Source: Qipengyuania flavescens
GTDB lineage: Bacteria; Pseudomonadota; Alphaproteobacteria; Sphingomonadales; Sphingomonadaceae
DNA: 64,000 nucleotides
Assembly: GCF_029688735.1 (NCBI RefSeq)
Contig: NZ_JARULD010000002.1
Location: 682,001 to 746,000, forward strand
Direction of reading: 5' to 3'
Of this stretch, positions 19,262 to 30,252 are shown piece by piece; the stretch's first letter is position 1, and every line of letters starts with the position of its first letter. Both the position numbers and the translations under genes were made by a program. The notes beneath the pieces were generated by a model. The model did no database searches. It saw only the letters and a list, made by a program, of their open reading frames with translations, and was not told where the DNA came from.

Positions 19262-20319
19262 CCGAATTCTTCCAATCCCTCGGCATGAATTACGAATTCG
19301 CGTGGTTCACCGCGACGATCGCCGGTGTCCTTCTGATCGCGCTTCCACTCATGCTGGCAGTCGCCATGATCATCTACGTCGACCGCAAGGTCTGGGCGGC
19401 GATCAACTTGCGCCGCGGACCCAATGTGGTCGGCCCCTTCGGCCTGCTGCAAAGCTTTGCCGACGGGCTGAAGGTCTTCCTGCAGGAAACCATCATTCCG
19501 AGCGCGGCAAACAAGGGCATCTTTATCCTCGCGCCGATCGTGACCTTTACCGTCGCGTTGGCGGCCTGGGCGGTGATTCCGTTCGACGCAGGCGTGGTGC
19601 TCGCCAACATCAATGTCGGCTTGCTCTACATCCTCGCGATCAGTTCCTTATCCGTTTACGGCGTCGTGATGAGCGGTTGGGCGAGTAACTCCAAATATCC
19701 GTTCTTCTCGGCCATGCGCGCCGCGGCACAGATGATCTCCTACGAAGTCTCGATCGGCTTCATCCTGGTCTGCATCGTGCTGTTCGCCGGAACCTTCAAC
19801 CTGACGGGTATCGTGCTGGGGCAGGAGGCTTTCGGGCTCGGCCTGATCAACGCCTATGTCGTCCATCCGCTGATTTTCCCGATCTGGGTGATGTTCTTCA
19901 TCTCCTGCCTGGCGGAAACGCAGCGTGTGCCGTTCGACCTGACCGAGGCCGAAAGCGAACTCGTCGCCGGGTACCAGACCGAATATTCGTCGATGAGCTT
20001 CGCGCTCTTCTGGCTGGGCGAATATGCGAACATCCTGTTGATGTGCTCGCTGAACACGCTGCTGTTCTTCGGCGGATGGCTGCCGCCTTTGAATATCGAC
20101 CTGATCCCGTGGTTCGACATTCCGGGGATCATCTGGTTCCTGCTCAAGACGTTCTTCTTCTTCTTCATGTTCAGCTGGGTCATGGCGACCGTTCCGCGCT
20201 ATCGTTACGACCAGCTGATGCGGCTTGGCTGGAAGGTCTTCCTCCCGCTCAGCCTGTTCTTCATCGTCGTAATTTCGGGCTATCTGATGGCAACCGGTCA
20301 CTTCGGAGGCGCGGCATGA
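19258..20319 (+). CDS. nuoH: NADH-quinone oxidoreductase subunit H
   Basis: Membrane subunit (353 residues, about eight helices) at the junction of both arms, contributing to the quinone tunnel. Family signatures are [33 protein letters not shown] near the start and [28 protein letters not shown] in the middle. The stop overlaps the nuoI ATG. Confidence 0.97.
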   Translation: MTEFFQSLGMNYEFAWFTATIAGVLLIALPLMLAVAMIIYVDRKVWAAINLRRGPNVVGPFGLLQSFADGLKVFLQETIIPSAANKGIFILAPIVTFTVALAAWAVIPFDAGVVLANINVGLLYILAISSLSVYGVVMSGWASNSKYPFFSAMRAAAQMISYEVSIGFILVCIVLFAGTFNLTGIVLGQEAFGLGLINAYVVHPLIFPIWVMFFISCLAETQRVPFDLTEAESELVAGYQTEYSSMSFALFWLGEYANILLMCSLNTLLFFGGWLPPLNIDLIPWFDIPGIIWFLLKTFFFFFMFSWVMATVPRYRYDQLMRLGWKVFLPLSLFFIVVISGYLMATGHFGGAA

Positions 20320-20804
20320 GCACGATCGCGCATCTCGTAAAGTCGTTCACCCTGTGGGAAATCGTGAAGGCGCACGCCCTCACGCTGAAATATTTCTTCA
20401 AGCCCAAGGTGACGATCAACTACCCGTTCGAGAAGAACCCGATCAGCCCGCGTTTCCGCGGCGAACACGCGCTGCGCCGCTATCCCAACGGGGAAGAGCG
20501 CTGCATCGCCTGCAAGCTGTGCGAAGCGATCTGCCCGGCGCAGGCGATCACGATCGAGAGCGAGCCCCGCGAGGACGGCAGCCGCCGCACCACGCGCTAC
20601 GACATCGACATGACGAAGTGCATCTATTGCGGCTTCTGCCAGGAAGCCTGCCCGGTGGATGCCGTGGTCGAGGGCCCGAACTTCGAATATGCGACGGAAA
20701 CCCGCGAGGAGTTGCTTTACGACAAGGCCAAGCTGCTCGCGAATGGTGACAAGTGGGAGCGGGCGATTGCCGCAAACCTTGAAGCCGACGCGCCCTATCG
20801 CTAA
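20316..20804 (+). CDS. nuoI: NADH-quinone oxidoreductase subunit I
   Basis: Ferredoxin-like subunit (162 residues) with two [4Fe-4S] clusters, N6a and N6b. The two motifs [12 protein letters not shown] and [12 protein letters not shown] are complete. The N-terminal amphipathic helix lies on the membrane. The ATG at 20316 overlaps the nuoH stop (ATGA); the frame stays open upstream inside nuoH, but that region does not belong to the protein. Confidence 0.97.
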   Translation: MSTIAHLVKSFTLWEIVKAHALTLKYFFKPKVTINYPFEKNPISPRFRGEHALRRYPNGEERCIACKLCEAICPAQAITIESEPREDGSRRTTRYDIDMTKCIYCGFCQEACPVDAVVEGPNFEYATETREELLYDKAKLLANGDKWERAIAANLEADAPYR

Positions 20805-20831
20805 CCGCCGCGCCAACGAGAAACGGGGCTC

Positions 20832-21455
20832 ATGATTCAGACCATCGCCTTTTACCTGTTCGCCGTCCTGGTGATCGCCAGCGCCGTCATGGTCATCATG
20901 TCGCGCAACCCGGTGCATTCGGTCCTCTGGCTGATCCTCGCCTTCTTCAATGCGGCGGGGCTGATGGTGCTGGTGGGCGCGGAGTTCATCGCGATGCTGC
21001 TGGTCATCGTCTATGTGGGCGCGGTCGCGGTGCTGTTCCTGTTCGTCGTCATGATGTTGGACATCGACTTTGCGGAACTGCGCGCAGGCTTCATCAAGAA
21101 TTTCCCGCTCGGTATCGCCATCGCGGCCATATTGCTGGCGGAGCTGGTACTGGGCATCGGCGCCTATCGCGTCGGCGCGATCGAGCTGGGCACGCCGGAC
21201 GGTACGTCGGCCCCGCTGCTCGACCGCTCGAACATCGAGAGCATCGGCGCGCTGCTTTACCGCGACTACATTTTCCTGTTCGAAGCGGCCGGCATCATCC
21301 TGCTGGTGGCCATGGTCGGCGCGATCGTCCTGACCCATCGCAAGGGGCCGGCGGATGCGCGCGGCCAGCAGGATATTGCCAAGCAGAACCGCCGCCGCCC
21401 GGAAGAGGCGACTGTGATGAAGCAGCCGGGCATCGGCAAGGGGGTCGAGTTGTGA
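20832..21455 (+). CDS. nuoJ: NADH-quinone oxidoreductase subunit J
   Basis: Membrane subunit (207 residues, five helices). The conserved helix with [22 protein letters not shown] and the glycine-rich [19 protein letters not shown] is clear. A polar C-terminal tail of about 35 residues follows the last helix. The start is ATG 27 bases after nuoI; the stop overlaps the GTG of nuoK (GTGA). Confidence 0.96.
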   Translation: MIQTIAFYLFAVLVIASAVMVIMSRNPVHSVLWLILAFFNAAGLMVLVGAEFIAMLLVIVYVGAVAVLFLFVVMMLDIDFAELRAGFIKNFPLGIAIAAILLAELVLGIGAYRVGAIELGTPDGTSAPLLDRSNIESIGALLYRDYIFLFEAAGIILLVAMVGAIVLTHRKGPADARGQQDIAKQNRRRPEEATVMKQPGIGKGVEL

Positions 21456-21757
21456 TCGGCATCGAACATTACATTGTTGTCAGCGCGATCCTGTTCGTGC
21501 TGGGCGTGCTGGGCATCTTCCTCAACCGGAAGAACATCATCGTCATCCTGATGGCGATCGAGCTCATCCTGCTCGCGGTGAACATCAACCTCGTCGCCTT
21601 TTCCGCCTTCCTCGGCGATCTGGTCGGGCAGGTGTTCGCCATGTTCGTCCTGACCGTCGCGGCGGGCGAGGCGGCCATCGGGCTCGCCATCCTCGTCATC
21701 TACTTCCGTGGTCGCGGCACGATCGCCGTCGACGACGTCGACCGGTTGAAGGGGTAA
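21452..21757 (+). CDS. nuoK: NADH-quinone oxidoreductase subunit K
   Basis: Small antiporter-like membrane subunit (101 residues, three helices). The two buried Glu expected for proton transfer are present ([11 protein letters not shown] and [11 protein letters not shown]). Starts with GTG overlapping the nuoJ stop; nuoL begins 6 bases after its stop. Confidence 0.97.
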   Translation: MIGIEHYIVVSAILFVLGVLGIFLNRKNIIVILMAIELILLAVNINLVAFSAFLGDLVGQVFAMFVLTVAAGEAAIGLAILVIYFRGRGTIAVDDVDRLKG

Positions 21758-21763
21758 GCACCG

Positions 21764-23821
21764 GTGCATCCCATCCTGTTCATCGTCTTCCTGCCCCTGC
21801 TGGCAGCGATCGTCGGCGGCTTCATCAACAAGTCTGCGCCGAGCGTTGTTACCAAGTCGATCACGACCGGTGCGCTGTTCATCAGTTGCGCGCTCAGCTG
21901 GCCGGTTTTCATCGGCTTCTGGCTGGGCGACAGCACGGCCACCGTCGTGCCGGTGCTGCAATGGATGCAATCAGGCGATCTCGCCTTCGACTGGGCCCTG
22001 CGCGTCGATACGCTGACCGCGGTAATGCTGGTGGTCATCACCACCGTATCGGCGCTCGTCCACCTCTATAGCTGGGGCTATATGGAAGAAGACCCGGACC
22101 AGCCGCGGTTCTTCGCCTACCTCTCGCTGTTCACCTTCGCCATGCTGATGCTGGTGACGGCCGACAACCTCGTCCAGATGTTCTTCGGATGGGAAGGGGT
22201 GGGCCTCGCCAGCTACCTGCTCATCGGCTTCTGGTTCAAGAAGCCCAGCGCCAACGCCGCCGCGATCAAGGCTTTCGTCGTCAACCGCGTCGGCGACCTC
22301 GGCTTCATGCTCGGCATTTTCGGCACTTTCTTGGTGTTCGGCACGGTCTCGATCCCCGAGATCCTCGAGGCTGCACCTTCGATGAGCGGCGCGACGATCG
22401 GCTTCCTCGGCTACCGCGTGGCGACGATGGACGTGCTCTGCATCCTCCTGTTCATCGGCGCGATGGGCAAGTCGGCACAGCTCGGCCTGCACACCTGGCT
22501 GCCAGATGCGATGGAAGGCCCGACGCCGGTTTCCGCGCTGATCCACGCCGCCACCATGGTGACCGCGGGGGTGTTCATGGTCTGCCGCCTGTCGCCCATG
22601 TTCGAGACCGCGCCCGTCGCGCTTGGCATGGTGACCTTCATCGGCGCCGCCACCTGCATCTTCGCCGCCACCGTCGGCACGACGCAGTGGGACATCAAGC
22701 GCGTGATCGCCTATTCGACCTGCTCGCAGCTCGGCTACATGTTCTTCGCTGCTGGCGTGGGCGCCTATGGCGCCGCGATGTTCCACCTGTTCACGCACGC
22801 CTTCTTCAAGGCACTACTCTTCCTCGGCGCAGGCTCGGTCATCCATGCGATGCATCACGAGCAGGACATGCGCTATTATGGCGCGCTGCGTAAGGAAATC
22901 CCGCTGACCTTCTGGGCCATGATGGCGGGTACGCTCGCAATCACCGGTGTCGGCGTGCTCTACGTGTTCGGGTTCGCCGGGTTCTATTCCAAGGACGCCA
23001 TTCTTGAAGCCGCCTTCGCCCGCGGTACGGAAATGAGCATGTTCGCCTTCTGGATGGGCGCCATCGCGGCCCTTCTGACCAGCTTCTACAGCTGGCGCCT
23101 GATGTTCCTGACCTTCTGGGGCAAGCCGCGCTGGGCCGATAGCGAGCATATCCAGCATGCCGTCCACCACGGCCATGACGAGCCGGAAGATCACAATCCC
23201 GCCGCGCAGGAAGATGCCGGCCACAATGTGACGCACGCCGTGCCCTCGCCAAACTACGACGCGGGAACGGGCGGCTACCACCCGCATGAGAGCCCGCTCA
23301 GCATGCTGATCCCGCTCGGCATCCTCTCGATCGGTGCAGTGTTTGCCGGCTTCGTGTTCAAGGACGCCTTCATCGACGGCGCGGACTTCTGGGACGGCTC
23401 GATCTACTTCAACGAGAACCTGATCCACGCGCTGCACAATGTGCCTTACTGGGTGAAGCTGACGGCGACCTTCGTCATGCTGATCGGCCTCGCCGTCGCT
23501 TGGCTGGCCTATATCAAGGACACGACGATCCCGGCCAAGGGTGCCGAACAGCTCGGCCCGATCTACCGGTTCTTCTACAACAAGTGGTATTTCGACGAGC
23601 TCTACCACTACCTCTTCATCGTCCCTGCCTTCTGGCTCGGACGCCAGTTCTGGAAACTCGGCGATATCGGCACTATCGACCGCTTCGGCCCCAATGGCGT
23701 GGCCTGGGTGGTCGAGAAAGGCTCGGTCGGCGCGAAGAAGTTCCAGACCGGATATCTCTATAGCTATGCGCTGGTGATGCTCCTCGGGCTCGTCGCCGCT
23801 GTCACCTGGGTGCTGTTCTGA
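21764..23821 (+). CDS. nuoL: NADH-quinone oxidoreductase subunit L
   Basis: Largest antiporter-like membrane subunit (685 residues). The proton-channel signatures are present: [15 protein letters not shown] with the Glu, [36 protein letters not shown] with the Lys, and the long C-terminal lateral helix region. A His-rich loop ([10 protein letters not shown] near residue 468) interrupts the region between the core and the lateral helix. GTG start; the stop overlaps nuoM (TGATG). Confidence 0.97.
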   Translation: MHPILFIVFLPLLAAIVGGFINKSAPSVVTKSITTGALFISCALSWPVFIGFWLGDSTATVVPVLQWMQSGDLAFDWALRVDTLTAVMLVVITTVSALVHLYSWGYMEEDPDQPRFFAYLSLFTFAMLMLVTADNLVQMFFGWEGVGLASYLLIGFWFKKPSANAAAIKAFVVNRVGDLGFMLGIFGTFLVFGTVSIPEILEAAPSMSGATIGFLGYRVATMDVLCILLFIGAMGKSAQLGLHTWLPDAMEGPTPVSALIHAATMVTAGVFMVCRLSPMFETAPVALGMVTFIGAATCIFAATVGTTQWDIKRVIAYSTCSQLGYMFFAAGVGAYGAAMFHLFTHAFFKALLFLGAGSVIHAMHHEQDMRYYGALRKEIPLTFWAMMAGTLAITGVGVLYVFGFAGFYSKDAILEAAFARGTEMSMFAFWMGAIAALLTSFYSWRLMFLTFWGKPRWADSEHIQHAVHHGHDEPEDHNPAAQEDAGHNVTHAVPSPNYDAGTGGYHPHESPLSMLIPLGILSIGAVFAGFVFKDAFIDGADFWDGSIYFNENLIHALHNVPYWVKLTATFVMLIGLAVAWLAYIKDTTIPAKGAEQLGPIYRFFYNKWYFDELYHYLFIVPAFWLGRQFWKLGDIGTIDRFGPNGVAWVVEKGSVGAKKFQTGYLYSYALVMLLGLVAAVTWVLF

Positions 23822-25365
23822 TGGAATTCCCCATCCTCTCGCTGATGCTCGCGGTGCCGCTCGTCGCCGCCATCGCCTGTCTGTTCCTCGGTGCGCACAG
23901 CGCCCGCATGGTGGCGCTGTTCGCAACACTGTTCGACCTCGCGCTCGGCGTGCTGCTATGGCTCAATTTCGATATCGGCGGCGCGCAGTGGCAGTTCGTG
24001 GAGCGCGCGGAAATTTTCGCCGGCTTCAGCTACGCGCTGGGGATCGACGGCATCGCCCTCATGCTCATCATGCTCAGCGTCTTCCTCATGCCGATCTGCA
24101 TCCTCGCCAGTTGGGACGCGATCACCAAGCGCGTGGGCGAATACATGGCGGCCTTCCTGCTGATGGAAGTGCTGATGATCGGCGTGTTCGCCGCGCAGGA
24201 CATGTTTCTGTTCTATATCTTCTTCGAAGCCGGCCTCATCCCGATGTACCTCATCATCGGCGTGTGGGGCGGGGACAACCGCATTTACGCGAGCTACAAG
24301 TTCTTCCTCTACACGCTGCTCGGCTCGGTGCTGATGCTGATCGCGATGATGTGGATGGTGAACGAAGCGGGCACTACCGACATCCCGACGCTGCTCAATT
24401 ACGACTTCAGCCCGCAGGCGCAGACCTGGCTGTGGCTGGCCTTCTTCGCGAGCTTTGCGGTGAAGATGCCGATGTGGCCGGTCCATACCTGGCTGCCCGA
24501 CGCGCACGTCCAGGCGCCGACCGCAGGGTCCGTGATCCTGGCAGGCGTGTTGCTGAAGCTCGGTGGGTATGGCTTCATCCGCTTCAGCCTGCCGATGTTC
24601 CCCGAAGCGAGCGCCCAGTTCGCATGGCTGGTCTTCGCACTGTCGATGGTCGCGGTGATCTACACCTCGCTCGTCGCGCTGGTGCAGCACGACATGAAAA
24701 AGCTGATCGCCTATTCCTCGGTCGCGCACATGGCGATCGTTACGGCGGGCCTGTTTGCCTTCAACGTGCAGGGTATCGAGGGCGCGATGATGGTCATGCT
24801 TGGCCACGGCCTCGTATCCGGCGCGCTGTTCCTGTGCGTCGGCGTGATCTACGACCGGCTGCATACGCGCGAGATCGACCGCTATGGCGGGCTCAGCATC
24901 AACATGCCGAAATATGCATTGTTCTTCCTGCTGTTCACGATGGCCAGCATCGGCCTGCCGGGGACCAGCAACTTTGTCGGCGAGTTCCTGGCGCTGGCCG
25001 GCCTCTACAAAGTCTCGACCTTGGTCACGCTGGTCTGCACCACAGGCATCATCCTCGGTGCTGCTTACATGCTCTACCTATACCGCCGCGTGGCGTTCGG
25101 AGAGCAGCGCAATGCCGATGCGGCACGCATGCCCGATCTCAACGCACGCGAGTGGCTGATGCTCGCACCCATTGCAGCGGCGACGTTGTGGATGGGCGTC
25201 TATCCGGAAAGTTTTCTCGCCCCGATGCGTCAGGACATCGCCGCACTCGAGGTCCGCATGGCGCGCGCTGCGCCGGAGGGCGACAGCCAACTCCGCGTCG
25301 GCGAGCCGATGGAGCGCAACGCCAATTTTGTCGCAGCCGCACATGATGCGGAGGGAGCGCACTGA
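23821..25365 (+). CDS. nuoM: NADH-quinone oxidoreductase subunit M
   Basis: Antiporter-like membrane subunit (514 residues). Features: FEAGLIPMYLIIGVWGG with the Glu, FAVKMPMWPVHTWLPDAHVQAPTAGSVILAGVLLKLGGYG with the Lys, and AYSSVAHM. A polar C-terminal tail (MERNANFVAAAHDAEGAH region) extends past the last helix. Stop overlaps nuoN (TGATG). Confidence 0.97.
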   Translation: MEFPILSLMLAVPLVAAIACLFLGAHSARMVALFATLFDLALGVLLWLNFDIGGAQWQFVERAEIFAGFSYALGIDGIALMLIMLSVFLMPICILASWDAITKRVGEYMAAFLLMEVLMIGVFAAQDMFLFYIFFEAGLIPMYLIIGVWGGDNRIYASYKFFLYTLLGSVLMLIAMMWMVNEAGTTDIPTLLNYDFSPQAQTWLWLAFFASFAVKMPMWPVHTWLPDAHVQAPTAGSVILAGVLLKLGGYGFIRFSLPMFPEASAQFAWLVFALSMVAVIYTSLVALVQHDMKKLIAYSSVAHMAIVTAGLFAFNVQGIEGAMMVMLGHGLVSGALFLCVGVIYDRLHTREIDRYGGLSINMPKYALFFLLFTMASIGLPGTSNFVGEFLALAGLYKVSTLVTLVCTTGIILGAAYMLYLYRRVAFGEQRNADAARMPDLNAREWLMLAPIAAATLWMGVYPESFLAPMRQDIAALEVRMARAAPEGDSQLRVGEPMERNANFVAAAHDAEGAH

Positions 25366-26828
25366 TGAACCTCGCCAGTTCCCTCTATTTCACCGGCGCC
25401 GAGGTCGGGCTTTCGATCGTCGGCCTCGTGCTGCTGCTCGTATCGGCCTGGGGCGGTCCGCGCTCGGCACGCCTGGTCACGATCCTCGCCGTATCGGCGC
25501 TGGTTGGTGCAACGCTTTTCAGCGGACACCTGTTCGACCTTGCCGTTAGGGAGACAGCCGGCCGCGCCTTTGGCGATCTCTACCGCGCCGACACGTTCGG
25601 TAGCTTCGCGAAGATCCTCATCTATCTCGCGACGATTGCTGTCCTGATGGTTACGCCGCGCTTCTTCGACCAGCGCGGGGCTTATCGCCCGGAATATCCG
25701 GTGCTGATGCTGTTCAATGCCGTCGGCATGGGCATGATGGTTTCCGCCACCGATCTGATGACGCTTTACATCGGCCTCGAGATGTCGAGCCTTGCCAGCT
25801 ATGTGCTTGCCAGCTTCCTGCGTAACGACACGCGCTCGGCGGAAGCGGGGCTCAAATATTTTGTCCTCGGCGCGCTCGCATCGGGCATCATCCTGTACGG
25901 CGTCAGCCTCGTCTACGGCTTCACCGGTAGCACCAATTACGAAGGTATTCGTGCTGCTTTCGCTATCGAGTTTTCGACCGGCGCATTGTTCGGCGTCGTC
26001 TTCGTGCTTGCAGGACTTGCCTTCAAGGTCAGCGCCGTGCCGTTCCACATGTGGACGCCAGACGTCTATGAAGGCGCGCCGACGCCGGTCACTGCCTTCT
26101 TCGCGACCGCGCCCAAGGTGGCGGCCATGGCCATGCTCGTCCGCATGGCGATGGAACCGTTCGCAGGCGAAGTGGACGCGTGGCGTCAGATCGTCATCTT
26201 TGCCGCGCTCGCGTCCATCGTAGTCGGCGCGCTGGGCGCAATCGGACAGCAGAACCTGAAGCGTCTGCTCGCGTACTCCTCGATCAACAATGTCGGTTTC
26301 ATCCTCATCGGTCTCGCTGCGGCGACACCCGCTGGCGTGGCCGGCGTCATGACCTATCTGGCGATCTACGTCGCGATGACGGTCGGCAGCTTCACCGCGC
26401 TGCTGATGCTCCGCGATCCGATGGGGCAGAATCTCGAAACCTTCGACGACATCGCCGGGCTCTCCACCAATCGGCCCGCGCTCGCGTGGTGCCTGCTGGC
26501 GCTCATGTTCAGCCTCGCGGGCATACCGCCGCTGTTCGGCTTCTGGGGGAAGTTCGTGGTCTTCCAGGCAGCCGTGCAGGCCGATCTGGTTGCACTGGCC
26601 GCGATCGGCATCGCCGCCAGCGTCATCGGCGCGTTCTACTACATCAAGTTCGTCAAGGTGATGTTCTTCGACGATGCCACGCGCGAAGTGGAAACCGAAA
26701 GCCCGATCGGCCACTGGATCGTTCTGGGCCTCAGCGTCGCGATTATCTCGCCGCTCGGCTATTTCCTGACCATCCCGCTCGGCGAATGGAGTGCGGCTGC
26801 TGCGGCGAGCTTTGCCGCCGCGATGTGA
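25365..26828 (+). CDS. nuoN: NADH-quinone oxidoreductase subunit N
   Basis: Last antiporter-like subunit (487 residues). It shows GLEMSSLASYVLASF with the Glu, KVSAVPFHMWTPDVYEGAPTPVTAF with the Lys, and LLAYSSINNVGFILIGLA. Its final codons are ATG-TGA, and the GTG inside them starts birA, so the operon passes directly to cofactor genes. Confidence 0.97.
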   Translation: MNLASSLYFTGAEVGLSIVGLVLLLVSAWGGPRSARLVTILAVSALVGATLFSGHLFDLAVRETAGRAFGDLYRADTFGSFAKILIYLATIAVLMVTPRFFDQRGAYRPEYPVLMLFNAVGMGMMVSATDLMTLYIGLEMSSLASYVLASFLRNDTRSAEAGLKYFVLGALASGIILYGVSLVYGFTGSTNYEGIRAAFAIEFSTGALFGVVFVLAGLAFKVSAVPFHMWTPDVYEGAPTPVTAFFATAPKVAAMAMLVRMAMEPFAGEVDAWRQIVIFAALASIVVGALGAIGQQNLKRLLAYSSINNVGFILIGLAAATPAGVAGVMTYLAIYVAMTVGSFTALLMLRDPMGQNLETFDDIAGLSTNRPALAWCLLALMFSLAGIPPLFGFWGKFVVFQAAVQADLVALAAIGIAASVIGAFYYIKFVKVMFFDDATREVETESPIGHWIVLGLSVAIISPLGYFLTIPLGEWSAAAAASFAAAM

Positions 26829-27547
26829 TCCGCGTCGTCGCCGAAACAGGCTCGACCAATAGCGATCTGGCGGAGCAGCTTCGCCGCGGGGAGGCAGTGC
26901 ACGAAGGGCACTGGCTCGTCGCCGACCGGCAGGTCGCCGGACGCGGTCGCCAGGGCCGGACGTGGTTCGACGGATCGGGCAACTTCATGGGCTCGACGAT
27001 CGTGCGTCCGCACCCCCGCGATCCGCAACCCGCCAGTCTAGCCCTGATGACCGGACTTGCCCTCTACGAGGCGGTCGCTCTTCTGTTGTCGCCGCCGCAA
27101 GTCCCGATGCTCAAGTGGCCCAACGACCTCATGCTCGGCTCTGCCAAGCTCGCCGGAATCTTGTTGGAGAGGGAGGGAGAAGCCATCGTAGTGGGCGTCG
27201 GGGTGAATCTCGCCGCTGCGCCCGATCTCCCGGATCGCGAGACGGTTGCCCTGAGCGCGCTCGGCCCGGCGCCCGATCGCGACCATTTCGCCCAGGCGCT
27301 CGCTGCGTCGTTCGATCGCGAGCTCGAGCGCTGGCGGACATATGGCCTCGAACCACTCGTGCGACGCTGGCAAGAAGCTGCCCATCCTGTCGGCACCCAG
27401 CTCACCGTCCACCCACCCCGCGAGGAACCGATCACGGCGGAATTCGCTGGATTGACAGCCGAGGGCGCGCTTTCGCTGCGCTTGGCGGATGGCGCGCGGC
27501 GTGTCATCCATGCTGGCGACGTGATGCTCGCCAAACAGGAGGGATGA
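26825..27547 (+). CDS. birA: Biotin--[acetyl-CoA-carboxylase] ligase
   Basis: Biotin protein ligase of 240 residues; it activates biotin with ATP and attaches it to carboxylase carrier domains. Key segments are ETGSTNSDL at the N-terminus, the ATP/biotin loop GRGRQGRTW, and LKWPNDLMLGSAKLAGILLE. It lacks the N-terminal helix-turn-helix of E. coli BirA, so it should not act as a repressor. GTG start overlapping the end of nuoN; coaX follows after 3 bases. Confidence 0.94.
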   Translation: MIRVVAETGSTNSDLAEQLRRGEAVHEGHWLVADRQVAGRGRQGRTWFDGSGNFMGSTIVRPHPRDPQPASLALMTGLALYEAVALLLSPPQVPMLKWPNDLMLGSAKLAGILLEREGEAIVVGVGVNLAAAPDLPDRETVALSALGPAPDRDHFAQALAASFDRELERWRTYGLEPLVRRWQEAAHPVGTQLTVHPPREEPITAEFAGLTAEGALSLRLADGARRVIHAGDVMLAKQEG

Positions 27548-27550
27548 GCC

Positions 27551-28324
27551 ATGCTGCTCGCTGCCGATGTCGGTAACACCAATGTGGTCTTCGCCCTTTT
27601 CGACGGGCGAACGATCAAGGCGCGCTGGCGCATTGCCACCGATCCGCGGCGCACCGGCGACGAATACGCCGTCTGGCTGCTCCAGCTCGCTAAGCTTCAG
27701 GGCTTCGACAAGAGCGATATCGAGCAGGTTATAATCGGATCGGTCGTGCCCCGGGCGATCCACAACCTCACCGTCCTGTCGGAGAAATATCTCGGCATCA
27801 CGCCCCTTGTCGCAGGACAGGGCGACGCCGACTGGGGCTTCGAGCTGGATATCGAGCAGCCGAGTTCGCTCGGCGCCGACCGCGCGCTCAACACGCTGGC
27901 AGCGCATGAGAAATACGAAGGTGACCTGATCGTGATAGATTTCGGCACCGCAACCACCTTCGATGCGGTCGATTTCACCGGCGCCTACAAGGGCGGGATC
28001 ATCGCGCCCGGCATCAACCTGTCGCTCGATGCGTTGGTCGGCAACACGGCCAAACTGCCGCGCATCGCGATCGAGAAGCCGAAGAGCGATAGCGTCATCG
28101 GTCGCAACACCGAGGACCAGATGCTGATCGGCGTGTTCTGGGGCTACGTCTCGCTTATCGAAGGATTGATCTCGCGCATGAAGAAGGAAGTCGGGCGTCC
28201 GGCCAAGGTGGTCGCCACCGGCGGGCTCGCCATCCTGTTCGACGAGCATACCGACCTGTTCGACGTGGTCGATGCGGACCTCACCCTGGAAGGGCTGGCC
28301 CTGCTGGCGGAGCGTGCTGCGTGA
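27551..28324 (+). CDS. coaX: Type III pantothenate kinase
   Basis: First enzyme of CoA synthesis, 257 residues. ASKHA-fold signatures are visible: the phosphate-1 loop [24 protein letters not shown] and the phosphate-2 [12 protein letters not shown] motif with its catalytic Asp. It is insensitive to feedback by CoA in characterised members. Its stop overlaps the GTG of the RNase J gene. Confidence 0.95.
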   Translation: MLLAADVGNTNVVFALFDGRTIKARWRIATDPRRTGDEYAVWLLQLAKLQGFDKSDIEQVIIGSVVPRAIHNLTVLSEKYLGITPLVAGQGDADWGFELDIEQPSSLGADRALNTLAAHEKYEGDLIVIDFGTATTFDAVDFTGAYKGGIIAPGINLSLDALVGNTAKLPRIAIEKPKSDSVIGRNTEDQMLIGVFWGYVSLIEGLISRMKKEVGRPAKVVATGGLAILFDEHTDLFDVVDADLTLEGLALLAERAA

Positions 28325-29970
28325 AAAAAGACTTTACTCCTGAAGACGAACTCCTCTTCCTCGCCCTCGGCGGGTCGGGCGAGATCGGCATGAACGTCAA
28401 TCTCTATGGCTGTCAGGGTCGCTGGCTGATGGTCGATCTGGGCATGACCTTTTCGGGCGACCAGTATCCCGGTGTCGATCTCGTATTCGCCGATCTCGAA
28501 TTCATCGAGGATCGCGTGGAGCAACTCGAAGCCATCGTGATCACCCATGCGCATGAGGACCACATCGGCGCAGTCCCATACTTCGCTGCCGATCTCGGCG
28601 TGCCGATTTATGCGACTCCTTTCACGGCGGAACTGGTGCGACGCAAGCTGCAGGAAGCGGGCATCGAGAACGAGATTGAACTCAACATCATCGAGGACGA
28701 TCACGGCAGTTTTACCGTCGGGCCTTTCGAGGTCACCTACATTCCGCTCGCCCATTCGATCGCGGAGGGCAACGCGCTGTTGATCGAGACCCCGCACGGC
28801 CGCATTTTTCACACCGGCGACTGGAAGCTGGACGAGGATCCGATCATCGGCCAGCCGACCACCGAGGAAGAGCTGACCGAAATCGGCAACGAGGGCGTGC
28901 TGGCGCTGGTGTGCGACAGCACCAATGTCTTCAATCCCGCGCCGAGCGGGTCCGAAGGAGCGGTCTACAAAGGTCTCCTCGAAGAAGTCCAGCGCCACAA
29001 CGGCAAGCGCGTGCTGGTGACGACCTTCGCCAGCAATGTCGCCCGGCTCCAGACCCTCGGCGATGTCGCGCGCGAAACGGACCGGCAGGTCTGCGTGGCC
29101 GGGCGCTCGCTCGACCGGATCATCGAGGTGTCCCAGGCGAATGGCTATCTCACCGATTTCCCCGATCCGGTCGATTTCGACACGGCGATGGGCCTGCCGC
29201 GCGGTGATTTGCTGATCCTCGCAACCGGAGGGCAAGGCGAACCGCGCGCGGCGCTGGCCCGGATCGCCGACGAAAACCACCCGCTCGAACTCGTGCGCGG
29301 TGACGTGGTGCTGTTCTCGAGCCGCCAGATTCCGGGCAACGAGATCAGCATCGGCGCGGTGCAGAATAAGCTGGCCGCGCGCGGCATCACCATGGTGACC
29401 GACCGGCAGAGCATGATTCACGTGTCCGGCCATCCCGGCCGCCCCGAGCTCGAGGCGCTGTATGGCTGGATCCGCCCGGACGTCCTCGTGCCGGTTCACG
29501 GCGAGATGCGGCATATGCAGGAGCAGGCGCGGCTCGGCGCGGCAAACGCGATTCCTTCGAACGTCGTGCAGCAAAACGGCGATATCGTCCGCCTCGCGCC
29601 CGGCGCTCCGGGTAAGATCGCCGAAGTGAGGGCAGGGCGGCTCGTACTCGATGGCGACATCATCGCGCCCGCGGATGGCGAGGCGATCACCATGCGCCGC
29701 CGGCTTATGCGCGAGGGCGTGGTAATCGTCGCGCTCGACGGCGACCTCAATCCCCGGCTCGACAGCCTCGGCCTGCCGCTGGACGAGGACTATCCCGATT
29801 TCGTGGAGGAAGCTCAGGCCGACATCGTGGCGGCAATCGGCAAGCTGAAGGGTAATGCGCGCAAGGACCCGGCGCTGGTGCACGAAGCGGCTCGGCTCGC
29901 GGCCCGGCGTGCCGCACAGCGCTGGTCGGGCAAGCGCCCGCAAGTGCGCGTCATTCTGCCGAACCTGTGA
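28321..29970 (+). CDS. rnj: Ribonuclease J
   Basis: Metallo-beta-lactamase / beta-CASP ribonuclease of 549 residues that acts in mRNA decay and rRNA maturation. The zinc motif [10 protein letters not shown] (HxHxDH) lies near residue 77, [11 protein letters not shown] and CDSTN follow, and the beta-CASP His motifs are in SGHPGRPEL and [13 protein letters not shown] start overlapping coaX (GTGA). Placement behind nuoN-birA-coaX suggests one long transcript. Confidence 0.95.
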   Translation: MKKDFTPEDELLFLALGGSGEIGMNVNLYGCQGRWLMVDLGMTFSGDQYPGVDLVFADLEFIEDRVEQLEAIVITHAHEDHIGAVPYFAADLGVPIYATPFTAELVRRKLQEAGIENEIELNIIEDDHGSFTVGPFEVTYIPLAHSIAEGNALLIETPHGRIFHTGDWKLDEDPIIGQPTTEEELTEIGNEGVLALVCDSTNVFNPAPSGSEGAVYKGLLEEVQRHNGKRVLVTTFASNVARLQTLGDVARETDRQVCVAGRSLDRIIEVSQANGYLTDFPDPVDFDTAMGLPRGDLLILATGGQGEPRAALARIADENHPLELVRGDVVLFSSRQIPGNEISIGAVQNKLAARGITMVTDRQSMIHVSGHPGRPELEALYGWIRPDVLVPVHGEMRHMQEQARLGAANAIPSNVVQQNGDIVRLAPGAPGKIAEVRAGRLVLDGDIIAPADGEAITMRRRLMREGVVIVALDGDLNPRLDSLGLPLDEDYPDFVEEAQADIVAAIGKLKGNARKDPALVHEAARLAARRAAQRWSGKRPQVRVILPNL

Positions 29971-29979
29971 ACTGATCAG

Positions 29980-30252
29980 ATGCAGTGGACCAGCATCCTC
30001 GCGATCTATTTCCTCTTCCTGGTGTTTAGCGCCTTCGTGCTGCTGCCTTTCGGCGTCCGCACGCATGACGAGGCTGGCATCGAAAAGATACCGGGGCAGG
30101 CAGACAGTGCTCCGGTCGAATTCCGTCCGGGGCGACTCATGGTCCGCGCAGTCGTGCTCGCTGCCATCCTGACGACGCTTTACGTCGCGAATTACATCAA
30201 TGGCTGGATCGGGCCCGAAGACCTGATTTTCTGGGGGCCGTCCGCCGGTTGA
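29980..30252 (+). CDS. DUF1467 family membrane protein
   Basis: Protein of 90 residues with two membrane helices (about 6-26 and 55-75). The pattern IYFLFLVFSAFVLLPFGVRTHDEAG followed by a second helix ending in YINGWIGPEDL matches the small DUF1467 family of alphaproteobacteria, function unknown. It is the last gene of the rightward block and its stop codon directly abuts the stop of the convergent coiled-coil gene, with no base between. Confidence 0.85.
   Translation: MQWTSILAIYFLFLVFSAFVLLPFGVRTHDEAGIEKIPGQADSAPVEFRPGRLMVRAVVLAAILTTLYVANYINGWIGPEDLIFWGPSAG

Noticed and set aside
23140..23240. His-rich stretch in NuoL considered as a metal-binding insertion or a frameshift
   Set aside because: The frame continues normally on both sides and variable polar loops are common at this place in NuoL.
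28144..30066. 640-codon open frame opposite RNase J
   Set aside because: Antisense shadow of rnj and coaX; the plus-strand genes have complete catalytic motifs and coupled starts.
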